A stretch of 58,299 bases of DNA from Planctomycetota bacterium (GCA_029259915.1 JAJDED010000046.1:1-58299); one strand, 5' to 3'; counted from the first letter of the stretch, positions 25,236 to 34,827 are shown. Program-made: numbers and translations. Notes: generated by a model not told the origin, from the letters alone.

Positions 25236-25649
25236 ATGAACAACCATTTTTCTGAATCCCAGCTCGAAGCTTTTCTCGACGAGTCGCTGCCCGACGAGCA
25301 GATGACCGCGATCGAGGCCGCGCTGCGCGACGATTCGCAGCTTGCCCAAGTGTTGTCTGAAATCATCGGCCGGCGCGACGCGGGCGTACACACGCTGGGA
25401 GCCATTTGGCGGAGTCATCGCTTGAGCTGTCCTTCCCGCGAACAGTTGGGAAGCTATTTGCTTGATGTTCTGGAATCCGAGCAACGCGATTTTATTTGTT
25501 TCCATCTGGAAACAATCGGCTGCCGTTATTGCAACGCCAGTTTGAGCGATCTTCGCGAGCAACATTCGGCAACCGATGCTGCTGCAAGCGAATCGCGCCG
25601 CCACAAGTACTTCCAGTCGAGCGCTGGGTATCTTTCGCGCGACGACTGA
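25236..25649 (+). CDS. Small soluble protein, possible anti-sigma partner
   Basis: This 137-residue protein begins MNNHFSESQLEAFLDESLPD. Its FLDESLPDEQM and IEAALRDD helices resemble the N-terminal part of zinc-binding anti-sigma domains. FICFHLETIGCRYCNASLSD gives a His-x6-Cys-x2-Cys metal-like site near residue 90-100. There is no membrane segment. Its place directly after the ECF gene suggests a regulator of it. The ATG at 25236 is preferred because the upstream extension lies in repeat DNA. Confidence 0.65.
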   Translation: MNNHFSESQLEAFLDESLPDEQMTAIEAALRDDSQLAQVLSEIIGRRDAGVHTLGAIWRSHRLSCPSREQLGSYLLDVLESEQRDFICFHLETIGCRYCNASLSDLREQHSATDAAASESRRHKYFQSSAGYLSRDD

Positions 25650-25662
25650 TTTGCAAATTTGA

Positions 25663-26811
25663 CTACCAAGCGTCGTCCTCAAATTCTACCGCACCGTCGA
25701 CAATCTGTTTTTGTGCCACCGCCAGAAGCTTGCGACGCAGCTTTTCATGTTCCGGGGAAAGTTTGCCCTGGGTAAGCGGCTCTAAAAGTTCTTCTGCCTT
25801 GGAAGGTCGTTCCAGTTCCATAAGACATATCTGCGCAAGCTTCAGTCGCATGGCTTCCGATTGATCCGGGAACCGTTCCAGAAAATCTGCCATCAGCGGT
25901 GCCGAGTCTTTCCAAAGGGCGTGTTTGTGGAGACCGACGATCAGTCCCAGCAATTCTTCGCGACTGAGCTTGAGTGGCATGCCCATGTCGGCCATCTTGT
26001 GAAACAAATCGAGCGATTTGGGAGCCTGCTTGATTTTGAGATAGGCAACAAACTTGCGTTTGGCCTCCAGGGCTCGATTCTCTTCGTGCTTGGCGACTTG
26101 GTTTGGCGAGGGCGTCGGCCCCATCTTTTTTTCGTCAGGGCCGTACTCGCCGCGAATCACCGAAAACAGATCCCAGTGTTCGCAGTCCACAAGTTTCCAC
26201 TTCAACATGATAACACCCAGCAGGCCTCCCAAAGCTGCGCCCATAAGATGGAGAATCGAGCTTCCCGCGTAGCTTCCAAAAAAGATCCACAGCGTTAGGT
26301 CGATTCCTACATAGAACGCGGCCAATACTCCGATTGTGACATCGAAGGTGTAGAGCCGATAGTAAAAAAGAAACATAAACGAAACTTCATTCATCGGCGC
26401 CCATACACACGCCATAGCCATCAGTCCATAAATGGCCGCCGACGCACCGAGTGAGCCCACGATGCTGCTAGTGCTGCCCGCCATAAACGTCTGCTCGAGG
26501 GCTGCCTGGCCGATTGCAAGCCCCAAGTAGCAAAGCAGGAATCGCCACCAGCCCAGCTTGCCTTCAATGACCATTCCAAAAATCCAGAGAAAGAGCATGT
26601 TGCCGATCAAATGTCCATACCCATCGTGCATGAATCGCGATAGGAGCCATTGCAGGGGATGCATTCCAGTTCCATACTCCAGCAGCCAGCCTTGTCCGAC
26701 GAACAGATTGTTCGTCAATAGTTGAATAAAGGCAGTTGCGTTTAGCAGTATCAACGCGACCGTCACGATCGGCAAATGATAGAGCGGCGCATCGGTGCGA
26801 TAGGGAATCAT
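25663..26811 (-). CDS. Rhomboid-family intramembrane serine protease
   Basis: This 382-residue protein has six or seven membrane helices over residues 15-215, with the rhomboid features HLIGNMLFLWIFG (His-x3-Asn region, residues 67-79), the nucleophile loop GSLGASAAIYG (Ser124) and the catalytic His in SSILHLMGAALGG (His188). The catalytic dyad is intact. A soluble C-terminal half (residues 225-382) carries helical repeats such as FLERFPDQSEAMRLKLAQIC and may bind substrates or partners. Rhomboids cut membrane proteins within or near the helix. It ends a minus-strand run of five genes. Confidence 0.92.
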   Translation of the reverse strand: MIPYRTDAPLYHLPIVTVALILLNATAFIQLLTNNLFVGQGWLLEYGTGMHPLQWLLSRFMHDGYGHLIGNMLFLWIFGMVIEGKLGWWRFLLCYLGLAIGQAALEQTFMAGSTSSIVGSLGASAAIYGLMAMACVWAPMNEVSFMFLFYYRLYTFDVTIGVLAAFYVGIDLTLWIFFGSYAGSSILHLMGAALGGLLGVIMLKWKLVDCEHWDLFSVIRGEYGPDEKKMGPTPSPNQVAKHEENRALEAKRKFVAYLKIKQAPKSLDLFHKMADMGMPLKLSREELLGLIVGLHKHALWKDSAPLMADFLERFPDQSEAMRLKLAQICLMELERPSKAEELLEPLTQGKLSPEHEKLRRKLLAVAQKQIVDGAVEFEDDAW

Positions 26812-26814
26812 GGA

Positions 26815-26878
26815 GCTAGGAGCGAGGGGTTAGGGGCTGGGAGCGAGGCAATTCCGCATTCCGCAATCCAAATTCCCC
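26815..26878. repeat. Low-complexity GAGCGAGG / ATTCCGCAATCC dispersed repeat
   Basis: This is the stretch between the rhomboid and acetyltransferase genes. It has AGCTAGGAGCGAGGGGTTAG followed by ATTCCGCATTCCGCAATCC. The same two units occur inside the giant UvrA gene (for example at 43645-43735 and 45955-46070) and at 24425-24450. Confidence 0.8.
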
Positions 26879-28273
26879 TCACAATCTTAACAGTTCGAAA
26901 GGCGACTGCCAAAAAAGCTTGGGAGGAAACAAATCGGCAAGTGTGCGATAGGTGCCGCGACGATTGATGCGTATTCGTCCCTCGGCAACAGCCATAGAAA
27001 GCGAAAGATTGCTGAACAGCAGATCTTGAAACGTTTGCCAGTCGCAATGCACGTGCGAAGAATTCCCTTCGAATGATTCCAGTCGCGAACTGCGCCTTGT
27101 TAGAGAGAATCGATAGGGAGCATCTCCAACGCGAAAATCGATTTCGCAGGGCCGTGGGATGCCAGACTCGCGAGCCCGTTGATGAAAGACGGGGTAGAAC
27201 TTTTCCACCCAGCGAAATGGGGCCAATAGTTTGAGCATCCATTGACCGCCGCATTTTGCGCTGTCGGTAACCCAGGTGCCACCTGCAGTGACCAAAAGTT
27301 CGTGCATCGGATCGGCAGACGGAGTGTGCAAAGATATACAATGGTGACCGCGATCGATCGCATCGCGGCAGGCACGCGACACCATCAACGTCCGTGCCCC
27401 GGAATAGCCGGGCAGCGTCATCATTTCAACAATGCAAGAATCTCGCACCACGGTGTATCCCACGATACGCGGTTCTCTTCTGTTGGACGCGTCTGTCGAC
27501 AAAGGTTTGGTTTTGGCACGAGCTTTCTCGACCGCAAGCAGAATCTGGTCGTGGGCTTTCCGACCAGCCAACCATTGCCAAGCTGCTTCGGACCGCTGTA
27601 GGGTGCCCCACATGTTGCTGCACAGTTGCTGATAAATATGCCTGAGCGAATCAAGTTCGAAATGTCTCCAGGTACGGACTTCAATCGTGGGGCATTGACG
27701 TCGAGGTCTTGCCCCCTGGGCGTCACAATGCGAAAGAATCGCGCGCGTGTTGGCTCGCGTGTGACCTTGGCCTCGACATCGGCTCCAACCCTGTCTTTCA
27801 AACCATTCGGCTCTTTCGGTGCGTACCAAGCCGAGGACGGCGCCTTCGCGGGCAGCGGTCGATTCGGCCACTTCCAGTAGGCTTGTGTCAAATTCGGCGG
27901 TTCGGTATTCGGGAAGCATCACAAAGTCTTGCAGCTTGGCAAACGGACAGCGCTGCTGATCGAACCAACCAATCTGCCTCGACACTTGCGTGTGTCCAAT
28001 CAACTGGCCATTGCGTATCAGCAGAAGCCGATCGTTGGGTTCGTAAGAGGGTTCGTCGAGCCGGTTCTGAAAATCTTCGACCAGCGAGCTTTGATAGATT
28101 TGTACAAGCAGCTTGAGAACCAGGGCGTGGTGTCCTGCGTTGCCGGCGATGATGCGGGCCCCAGATTCCAGATCCTTTAAGCAGGCCCCTGCATGATGAT
28201 CCACGGGCAACTGGCTGGCGAACATCAAGGGTGGCGTCGGTTGCCGAGACGGAATCTTTTCTGCATCGCGCAT
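26879..28273 (-). CDS. GNAT-family acetyltransferase, Eis-like
   Basis: This 464-residue protein is tentatively read as a two-GNAT plus SCP2-like arrangement. The first half has LLLIRNGQLIGHTQV, LQDFVMLPEYR and ESTAAREGAVLGLVRT. The middle has a second acyltransferase-like part (IVGYTVVRDSC, VSRACRDAIDRG). The C-terminus has FRVGDAPYRFSLTRR and LSLSMAVAEGRIRINRRGTY, a pattern like the sterol-carrier-like tail of Eis. The start ATG at 28273 has AAGGA eight bases upstream; ATG 28282 is an alternative. It is probably cytoplasmic with an unknown acyl acceptor. Confidence 0.65.
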   Translation of the reverse strand: MRDAEKIPSRQPTPPLMFASQLPVDHHAGACLKDLESGARIIAGNAGHHALVLKLLVQIYQSSLVEDFQNRLDEPSYEPNDRLLLIRNGQLIGHTQVSRQIGWFDQQRCPFAKLQDFVMLPEYRTAEFDTSLLEVAESTAAREGAVLGLVRTERAEWFERQGWSRCRGQGHTRANTRAILSHCDAQGARPRRQCPTIEVRTWRHFELDSLRHIYQQLCSNMWGTLQRSEAAWQWLAGRKAHDQILLAVEKARAKTKPLSTDASNRREPRIVGYTVVRDSCIVEMMTLPGYSGARTLMVSRACRDAIDRGHHCISLHTPSADPMHELLVTAGGTWVTDSAKCGGQWMLKLLAPFRWVEKFYPVFHQRARESGIPRPCEIDFRVGDAPYRFSLTRRSSRLESFEGNSSHVHCDWQTFQDLLFSNLSLSMAVAEGRIRINRRGTYRTLADLFPPKLFWQSPFELLRL

Positions 28274-28395
28274 CGGGGCCATCCTTTTCCGCCTTTTAGA
28301 TTTAAGCTAAATAAAATTCCTGCCGATCGAGATGCCCCACTGCGACATACGACCCACGTAGGGTCGTAATCAAAATCCGATTCTAAACATTAAAC

Positions 28396-30015
28396 CTAAG
28401 CGATGGAGGAGGAGAAATCCAGAAAAAAATTGCGAAGAGCATCGTGAGGAAATAGGCAAAACGGATACTCTCGTGATCTTAAGAGTTGTTGGGCGCGCAG
28501 TTTGCGTTGTGTCGATTGAAGTTGTTGCTTCAGGGTTTCTCGCTTGGTTTTGGTCCATCGCTGCAATCCCTGGTTGGCAGCGACAATCTGCCGATGTCGC
28601 TTTGCCGCGTTGGAGGGAGTCTTTTCCGTATGGACCCAATCCTTTTTTTGACGCGTGAGAGCATCCATGCGATCTTCCTCTGGGGAATCCAACGCGAGTT
28701 CGGCAACATGTTTTTCTGGATGATATCGGAGATCGCGTAGTTCGCTGTACAATTGTTTTTCTTGGGACCACGAAACAGGCTCGGACGAAATTGGCAAACA
28801 AAGCGTTCCGCTGAGCGTCAGATATTGCGGCGGTTCGATCCCAAAGAAGTGTCGGCAAATGTCGTCGGTGACCTGATCGTATTTTGCTCCGCCGATGCCG
28901 TGGATGAATAAATCCGACAGAAATAATCGTGCAAACATCGTGGTTACCAGTGCACGTGTGCGCAGTTTGAGCCCCTGGTTCTCCCATTCGCCGAGCCGGT
29001 TGACCGCTGCGGCGGGGTCTCCTTCGGAAGAAATCGGCAGTACATCCTGCATCTCGGCCCGATCGGTGATCTGCAATCCTTCTGGATGCCGTCGAACCCA
29101 GACGGCCCTACGCCGGGGGTCTTGTTGCGACCAAATCCAGAACGGCGTTTCTTGCCAGTCCGAGGATTCCGCGAGGTCGGGGACCGGCTGCGCGTGATTG
29201 CGCAGGTGATGTGCCAGACGGTAATCGTTGAGCGCCCGATTGTGGCAGGTACGAAACCGAGTAGCTTCGGTTAGCAAATGCACCGCAAATTGGCGAAACG
29301 AACGTGTTTGGCAAACACGACTTTGGGGAATTTCCAACGAGCGGCAATCCCAAGCAAGTTCGAGCCGGTGACGCGATTGAGATAATGCCTCTCCGAGCAA
29401 CGTGTTTTCATCTGTTGCGGCAATCACATCGGGCCACCAGGAATGGATCAGTGGATCGGCGACCAGCGGTGCAATCGCTTCCGAGACTCGGCTTCCGAAG
29501 GATTGCCAAACGGTGTGATCGAGGATTTTGCGTTGTTCAAAAGGAACCTGCTCACAGGCAAGATCAAACGGCACGGTCTCTTTGCGCGGTTGGTCGACAC
29601 TACCCGCGGGTACACGAACTGAAGGCGATCGGCACAAATCGCTATCGATAACTAAGCTAATCGCGACGCCGTCGGTTGCTTCTGCAAGTTGCGATGCCGA
29701 GAAATTCTTGAGCCACACGCCCGGATGGGCTAGCCCCGGCTGGTGGCCAGTGAGGACGAACGGGCAATCCGCACCGATGTCCAGAGTGATGTCTGCATAG
29801 GATTGTGTGTACTCGAGAGCCGCGGCCAGCACTTCGGCCTTTGCCGTGCGGACGAACTCAGCGAGCGGCGTCCCCAGAACATCGATGGAGGTCTTCTGTC
29901 GGCCATCGCGATTGCGAAACACAACCTCTTTGGCGCTATTCCAGGGAGGAACGCAAAGCGTCTGGCCGTCTTCTGGTGGAATACGAAACTGGGGATACTG
30001 CTTCGGATTTGTCAT
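28396..30015 (-). CDS. BshC-like protein (putative cysteine-adding enzyme)
   Basis: This 539-residue protein has the length of bacillithiol synthase BshC and its early motif FVLTGHQPGLAHPGVWLKN, comparable with the TGQQPGL loop of BshC. The second half contains LKLRTRALVTTMFARLFLSD and a helical coiled-coil stretch (about residues 440-520) like the BshC C-terminal coiled coil. In BshC the enzyme adds cysteine to GlcN-malate. The substrate here is not proven, and no bshA or bshB gene is evident nearby. The ATG at 30015 overlaps the stop of the GT2 gene (ATGA), so the two are translationally coupled. Confidence 0.6.
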   Translation of the reverse strand: MTNPKQYPQFRIPPEDGQTLCVPPWNSAKEVVFRNRDGRQKTSIDVLGTPLAEFVRTAKAEVLAAALEYTQSYADITLDIGADCPFVLTGHQPGLAHPGVWLKNFSASQLAEATDGVAISLVIDSDLCRSPSVRVPAGSVDQPRKETVPFDLACEQVPFEQRKILDHTVWQSFGSRVSEAIAPLVADPLIHSWWPDVIAATDENTLLGEALSQSRHRLELAWDCRSLEIPQSRVCQTRSFRQFAVHLLTEATRFRTCHNRALNDYRLAHHLRNHAQPVPDLAESSDWQETPFWIWSQQDPRRRAVWVRRHPEGLQITDRAEMQDVLPISSEGDPAAAVNRLGEWENQGLKLRTRALVTTMFARLFLSDLFIHGIGGAKYDQVTDDICRHFFGIEPPQYLTLSGTLCLPISSEPVSWSQEKQLYSELRDLRYHPEKHVAELALDSPEEDRMDALTRQKKDWVHTEKTPSNAAKRHRQIVAANQGLQRWTKTKRETLKQQLQSTQRKLRAQQLLRSREYPFCLFPHDALRNFFLDFSSSIA

Positions 30016-30815
30016 GGGCATTGCTGCGCACCGAAGCCGCACTTTTCCCGAACAGGTTCTACAGGCAACCCTTTGCACGCGGACTGCCTTGCACGATGAA
30101 TTACCTGCCGATAATGTTCGAGTCGAACCTCGGCAGCATCCAACTCGCCGCCGAAACTGCGTTCTTCTTCCAGATATATCAGAGGGACAGGAACTTCAAC
30201 GATTTTCAAATCATGCCGCGCCGCCTGTACCCAGAATTCCAACGGCATGGCATATCCTGTCTCTTGCAAATTGAGTTGCGCCAACGATTGCGTGCGGTAA
30301 GCCTTAAAACCACAAAACGCGTCGGTCAATTCAAGCCCCAATAATTCGTTCAACTCGGCTGTGACGATTTGATTGATTTGGCGGCGGTCGGCAGGGGCTT
30401 GGCCTTCAGAAACATCTTGCCCAAGATATCGGCTGCCAGAAACGACGTCAACATCCCGGCAGACCTGCGCGAGTTGGCAAATTCTTTGGGGTTCGTGTTG
30501 CCCGTCGCAATCGATGGTAACAATCACGTCGTAACGCCAGACAACGGCGTAGTCGAAAGCCGTTTGCAGCGCCGCACCGTAGCCGCGATTTTTACAATGC
30601 GAAACCACGGCGATATCCGAGCGCTGCGCCAACAACTCTTTGGTCCCGTCGGTCGAACCATCGTCTACCACCAGTACGTCAGCCGCATACTTCACCACTT
30701 CATCAAGCACGGCAGTGACATGCAGAGCTTCATTGTAAACAGGAAGAGCCGTGAGAAAACGTGGCGTCTCTTGGCAACAGCCAGATGGGGAGGGAGGGCT
30801 TGTCATGGGTTTCAA
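30012..30815 (-). CDS. Glycosyltransferase family 2, dolichyl-phosphate mannose synthase-like
   Basis: This 267-residue GT-A enzyme has FLTALPVYNEALHVTAVLDE, VLVVDDGSTDGTKELL, VSHCKNRGYGAALQTAFDYA, and DVIVTIDCDGQHEPQRI, whose DxD metal site is DCDGQH. SGSRYL and LTDAFCGFKAYR follow. These are the marks of the polyprenyl-phosphate sugar synthase group. No transmembrane helix is evident, so it probably uses a soluble or peripheral mode. ATG 30815 or the second Met four codons later may be the start. It is coupled to the BshC-like gene. Confidence 0.88.
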   Translation of the reverse strand: MKPMTSPPSPSGCCQETPRFLTALPVYNEALHVTAVLDEVVKYAADVLVVDDGSTDGTKELLAQRSDIAVVSHCKNRGYGAALQTAFDYAVVWRYDVIVTIDCDGQHEPQRICQLAQVCRDVDVVSGSRYLGQDVSEGQAPADRRQINQIVTAELNELLGLELTDAFCGFKAYRTQSLAQLNLQETGYAMPLEFWVQAARHDLKIVEVPVPLIYLEEERSFGGELDAAEVRLEHYRQVIHRARQSACKGLPVEPVREKCGFGAQQCP

Positions 30816-30914
30816 TCCGTAGGAAGGAATGACTCACGGGGGGAACCAGCCGCGGGGACCCTTCATTTTAGATCGCATCAGCGAAGGGTCAACTCAGGTG
30901 AGTTATGTGAGATG

Positions 30915-31709
30915 CTATACCGTCCGCAAGGGATCCTGCTCGTCGCGGCTGGCCCATACTTCCATGCCCGAGAGCTGCTCGCGCAGAAAATCGGCCAAAG
31001 AGAACATCGCAAACCGTTCGCTGGCAAAATGGCCGGGCAGAATGAGCCCAATTCCCTGGGCTTCGGCTTCCAGGCAGGAATGAAAATTTGCTTCTCCGGT
31101 CACAAAACAATCGCAGCCCTGTTGGATGGCCGTGGGTAGCAGGGAACCTCCGCTGCCGCAGGCAATAGCCACACGTTCGATCGTTTGGGTGTCGTTGCCG
31201 ACAACGCGTACCGAATCGATTTCCAGAAAAGCCTTCAACCGTTGGGCCATTTCGACGAATGTTAATTGTTCGCCAGAATTTCCAATGCGACCGGTGCCTA
31301 CATCTTCTTCCTCCGAAACGACATTGCGAACCAACGGTTCAATTTGCTGAAGACCCAACCCGATAGCCAGGTGTTGATTGATTCCCGCTTGCGCGGAATC
31401 GAATGCCGTGTGGGGACTATAAACCCCGATTCGCGAAGCAATCAGCTGCAACAACATACGACCGGCAGTTGTTTCTGTCGTGATCGATTTCAGCGCGTGG
31501 AATGGCAGCGGGTGGTGGGCAACGATCAATTCGGCCTCATGCTCGAGCGCTTCGGCCACGGTTGCCGGAGTAATAGTGAGACATGTCAAGATCCGCGTGG
31601 CAGGCCACTCCGGCGATCCGACCAGTAGCCCCACATTATCCCAATCCTCGGCAAGCGCAAGCGGGGCAAAAGATTCTAAACTTCCGACAACATCACCAAT
31701 TGTAAGCAT
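30915..31709 (-). CDS. Nif3-like dinuclear metal-centre protein
   Basis: This 264-residue NIF3/YbgI/DUF34 family protein has LAEDWDNVGLLVG, VAEALEHEAELIVAHHPLPF (the HH metal ligands), IGVYSPHTAFDSAQAGIN (His and Asp ligands), VRVVGNDTQTIERVAIACGSGGSL and QGCDCFVTGEANFHS. The final His-x-Glu part is replaced by GHFASERFAMFSL, in which the expected H...E pair is kept (His, Glu). All usual metal ligands are visible. Function of the family is debated (metal-dependent hydrolase or metal trafficking). ATG 31709 is preferred; a 14-codon extension is possible. Confidence 0.92.
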   Translation of the reverse strand: MLTIGDVVGSLESFAPLALAEDWDNVGLLVGSPEWPATRILTCLTITPATVAEALEHEAELIVAHHPLPFHALKSITTETTAGRMLLQLIASRIGVYSPHTAFDSAQAGINQHLAIGLGLQQIEPLVRNVVSEEEDVGTGRIGNSGEQLTFVEMAQRLKAFLEIDSVRVVGNDTQTIERVAIACGSGGSLLPTAIQQGCDCFVTGEANFHSCLEAEAQGIGLILPGHFASERFAMFSLADFLREQLSGMEVWASRDEQDPLRTV

Positions 31710-31751
31710 GGCAAGGAAAAACGCATTCGCACCAAGGAGGGAACTGGACAA

Positions 31752-32166
31752 CCGTTACAAGCAACTCGCATCGTACCGCTTGCCACCCGGCGCGACAAGC
31801 GCCCTCTGCTAGTGCAGAGCTTTCAGTGATTAGCCACAGAGATCACCGAGAAGATTCTCAGCTTCTACATTCTCTCTGTGCTGCTAACGGTTAGAATTTT
31901 CGCAAGAGAGCCAATTTTTTCGCAGGAGGAACGGGCAATTTGTCTCGCAGAGACGCTGAGGAGGATTATCGAAGGTGTCTCTCGCAAAGGCGCTAAGGCG
32001 CAATGAAAGGGGTTTTTCTTGTTTCCGTCCTTTGCGATTTAGCGCCTTTGCGTGAAACAATCCCAGATGGGTTCTTGCTCTGCGACTCTGCGAGATATCT
32101 GCTGGGTTGCGGGCAGAGATCGCGATGGGACCTCTGGGTCTCTGTGGCAAACATAAAAGATCTGCA
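31752..32166. other. Intergenic region with dispersed repeats
   Basis: About 400 bases with no gene. It contains degenerate CGCAGAGACGCTGAGG-type units and the inverted repeat at 31983-32052. Confidence 0.5.
31983..32052. repeat. CGCAAAGGCGCTAA inverted repeat
   Basis: The arms CGCAAAGGCGCTAA (31983-31996) and TTAGCGCCTTTGCG (32039-32052) are perfect reverse complements. Confidence 0.85.
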
Positions 32167-34827
32167 CTACTGCTCGGCGATGATACGGTAATTGAACACG
32201 CGCGCCCCGGATTGTTCTTCCGCGCGTAGCCAAAGTTCGTTGCCGATCAGATCTTGCCCGTTTTGGTATTTGTAGGTCTTGATGTCGGAACTATTGCTGA
32301 GACGAAATACCTGCATCCGCTGACGGCGTCGGCCAAAAGCATACAGCAAGCATTTGAAGTCGACGGGTTCTTTCGCATGGTTGATCATGCGTTGTTCGAC
32401 GACAAGCGTTCCGTCGTCATCCAACCGAGTATGCAATTCCAATTCGATATCCTCGTCGCCGACAACCATCTCTCGGTACACGCTAAAGCGGTATTGCCGA
32501 TCCGCGGCAAAGTCGAAATCGGCTCGAATCGAAGCACTTCCGCTAACTGCGTTGAAGGGCAATACGATTTGAAACGGGCGTTCGGATTTGTCGTTTGCGG
32601 AGAGCTTGAAATCGATTCGGTTAGGAAGAATTTGCCAACCCTCGGGACCCGACAGACGGACGCTTCCTCCCGCACCTTGTTCAAAAGGGCTTGAGATCGA
32701 GATGCGATTCGAATGACTGGAGCCGAAAATACTGGGAATGTTTGGCTTGAAGAAATGCGTGTTCATCCTCCAGCGGGCCACGTGCGGATCGAGCCCGAGC
32801 ACGAAAATTGGCAGTGTAGCAACTTCAATTACCTGCCGATGCTCTTGTTGGGCGGGCGTCTTGGCTCGTCCCCAGGCGTCAACCACTCGGACATTCTCTC
32901 CGAGGTAGAGAATTTCTTTTGTGGCGTTTTGATTCCACACCACCATGAGTACATCGCCCGTTTTTGTTTCCAAGATACGGTTTTCACTCCCGCCGGGCAT
33001 ACGGATTTTTCCCAGATACTTGGTGCCGCTCAACAACGAAGCGGTGGTTCGCCATGGCAATAGCAACTCTCCGGGGGTTCCCGCGTCCGTCATAATTCCC
33101 CGTCGGTCGTCAAACGGTTTGTTGACAAAGATGCCTTCCGCGCCGCTGATTTTTGCGGATAACATCTGCTCGACGAGATCACGGGTTCGCGTTTCCAGGT
33201 CGTAGTATTCTCGATCTAGCGGATCGATCAATATCCATCGCGCGATGCCCTGTCGTTTGGGTATTTTCAAATAGTTGGCGATCTCTTGCCCGGTGAACCC
33301 GGGTGTGGAGGAAAGCTGCTGAAAGTCCCAAGGTGCATATTCCTCGCTGGACGACATTTTGGTCCAGGGCCAGCCGATTCCCAAGTTGACATCCTGTCCA
33401 AAGCGAAACAGATAGCCACGCAAGGTACCGATCTCCTTTTCCAAGTTGTGGAAATCGGAATAGCTAGTGTCGTAGTCCACGCCAAGTTGCCACCAACGAA
33501 CACGCAACGACAACCGAGTTAAAACGGCATCGAGCGAAGGAAGCCACAACGACGGGTCTTCCGAAAGCAAGTCGGCAATGGTGATGTCGTCGGCGATTTT
33601 TTTTCCGAAATCGATATCATCGGGGGGATGGTCGACCACTCCCACCACTTCGATATCTTTGGCGGATAACTGTTCGGTAAATTGAACCAACTCATCGCCG
33701 CGTTCGGGTTCCGTTTCGCCGTACCAGACTGGAACCTTCACCCAACTCACCGCTACGCGAGGGAGCAAGGCCTGAAGGTTGGCGAAAGAGAGTGGGACGT
33801 CGTCTCCGGCAAGCGACCAACCGAACTCCCCCCGATTTGTGTCATCAAGTGGAGGCACCACTGCAATCGAGATGACATGATCCTTCAGAGTGCCCCGTGC
33901 CGTCTGCATCGAAACGCGCACCCGGTAATACCCATACTCCTTGATTGGCGGCCGCCATACGGTGCTGCCGGCATACCCTTTTGGCCTTTTGACCGAAGAG
34001 TTGATAATGTCCGACGCTTTGCTAAGTCGTTCGGTAATCAATCGGCCATCGAGTTCGGTAATCTCTCGACCGTCGAGTTGTACGGTGTCGTCTTTCAGAC
34101 GATGGCTACTGGCGTCGAGCAGCTCGAAACGGATATCGGGGTCTTGCTCGAGAATGCCTGACAGATTGCAGGTAACAACCACATCCTGCGGATTTGTATA
34201 AACATTGAACGGGCTGTTGGTTCGCACCGTCATCCGTGGCAAGCGAGCAAACCAAATGTCGTCAAGCGACACAGCCCCTTCCAAATCGACGTACTCTCCT
34301 CGGTCGACCTGTAAACTAATTTGGGCCAGACTCACTTTGGATTCAGAAATGTTGACCGGGCCAATTCGGACCGGAATCCAGCCGCCGGTGTTGCGATACC
34401 ATTCGCTTGTAGCCGATTCCAGGACATTCAATTCGTCGTCACAAAAATCAATCCGTAGTTGAACCTTGCTATGCTTTATCTGCTGCACTCTCAATCGAGA
34501 TTCGAGTACATAACTAAACTTACTGGAGACAGAAACCGCCGGACTGTTTAGTAGGGCTCCTCCACCGTTGAGGTGGATGGTGAGGCACCGGTTGGGTTCG
34601 CCTTTCGCGTTTTTTTCATCTTCCGCATCGTCTTCTAATTGGACCTCCACATAATAAGGTCGGTCCGGGCCGTATTGACGCCTCCATTGGTCGGGCCAGC
34701 CGTCGTAATTCACGTCCCAGGTGGGGCTGAAATCGATCGAAAAGATTTCCACCGCGTCAACATGCCGATTCGCACTGGTTGGCGAGACGAGAGCAGCTAG
34801 AATCAAAAGTGTTGATGCGAAGGACAT
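32167..34827 (-). CDS. Large secreted protein with a glycoside-hydrolase-like middle
   Basis: This 886-residue exported protein has a signal peptide (FASTLLILAALVSPTSANRH) and a carbohydrate-binding-like beta domain (about residues 30-190: GWPDQWRRQYGPDRPYY, SLDDIWFARLP). A fold reminiscent of a TIM-barrel glycosidase follows (about 365-560: WVKVPVWYGETEPERG, VRWWQLGVDYDTSYSD, FRFGQDVNLGIGWPW). C-terminal beta domains complete it (about 640-880). No catalytic pair can be named with confidence. The start ATG 34827 is preferred because the longer frame overlaps a divergent gene. The divergent neighbour encodes a sugar isomerase-like protein, which fits a carbohydrate theme. Confidence 0.65.
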   Translation of the reverse strand: MSFASTLLILAALVSPTSANRHVDAVEIFSIDFSPTWDVNYDGWPDQWRRQYGPDRPYYVEVQLEDDAEDEKNAKGEPNRCLTIHLNGGGALLNSPAVSVSSKFSYVLESRLRVQQIKHSKVQLRIDFCDDELNVLESATSEWYRNTGGWIPVRIGPVNISESKVSLAQISLQVDRGEYVDLEGAVSLDDIWFARLPRMTVRTNSPFNVYTNPQDVVVTCNLSGILEQDPDIRFELLDASSHRLKDDTVQLDGREITELDGRLITERLSKASDIINSSVKRPKGYAGSTVWRPPIKEYGYYRVRVSMQTARGTLKDHVISIAVVPPLDDTNRGEFGWSLAGDDVPLSFANLQALLPRVAVSWVKVPVWYGETEPERGDELVQFTEQLSAKDIEVVGVVDHPPDDIDFGKKIADDITIADLLSEDPSLWLPSLDAVLTRLSLRVRWWQLGVDYDTSYSDFHNLEKEIGTLRGYLFRFGQDVNLGIGWPWTKMSSSEEYAPWDFQQLSSTPGFTGQEIANYLKIPKRQGIARWILIDPLDREYYDLETRTRDLVEQMLSAKISGAEGIFVNKPFDDRRGIMTDAGTPGELLLPWRTTASLLSGTKYLGKIRMPGGSENRILETKTGDVLMVVWNQNATKEILYLGENVRVVDAWGRAKTPAQQEHRQVIEVATLPIFVLGLDPHVARWRMNTHFFKPNIPSIFGSSHSNRISISSPFEQGAGGSVRLSGPEGWQILPNRIDFKLSANDKSERPFQIVLPFNAVSGSASIRADFDFAADRQYRFSVYREMVVGDEDIELELHTRLDDDGTLVVEQRMINHAKEPVDFKCLLYAFGRRRQRMQVFRLSNSSDIKTYKYQNGQDLIGNELWLRAEEQSGARVFNYRIIAEQ

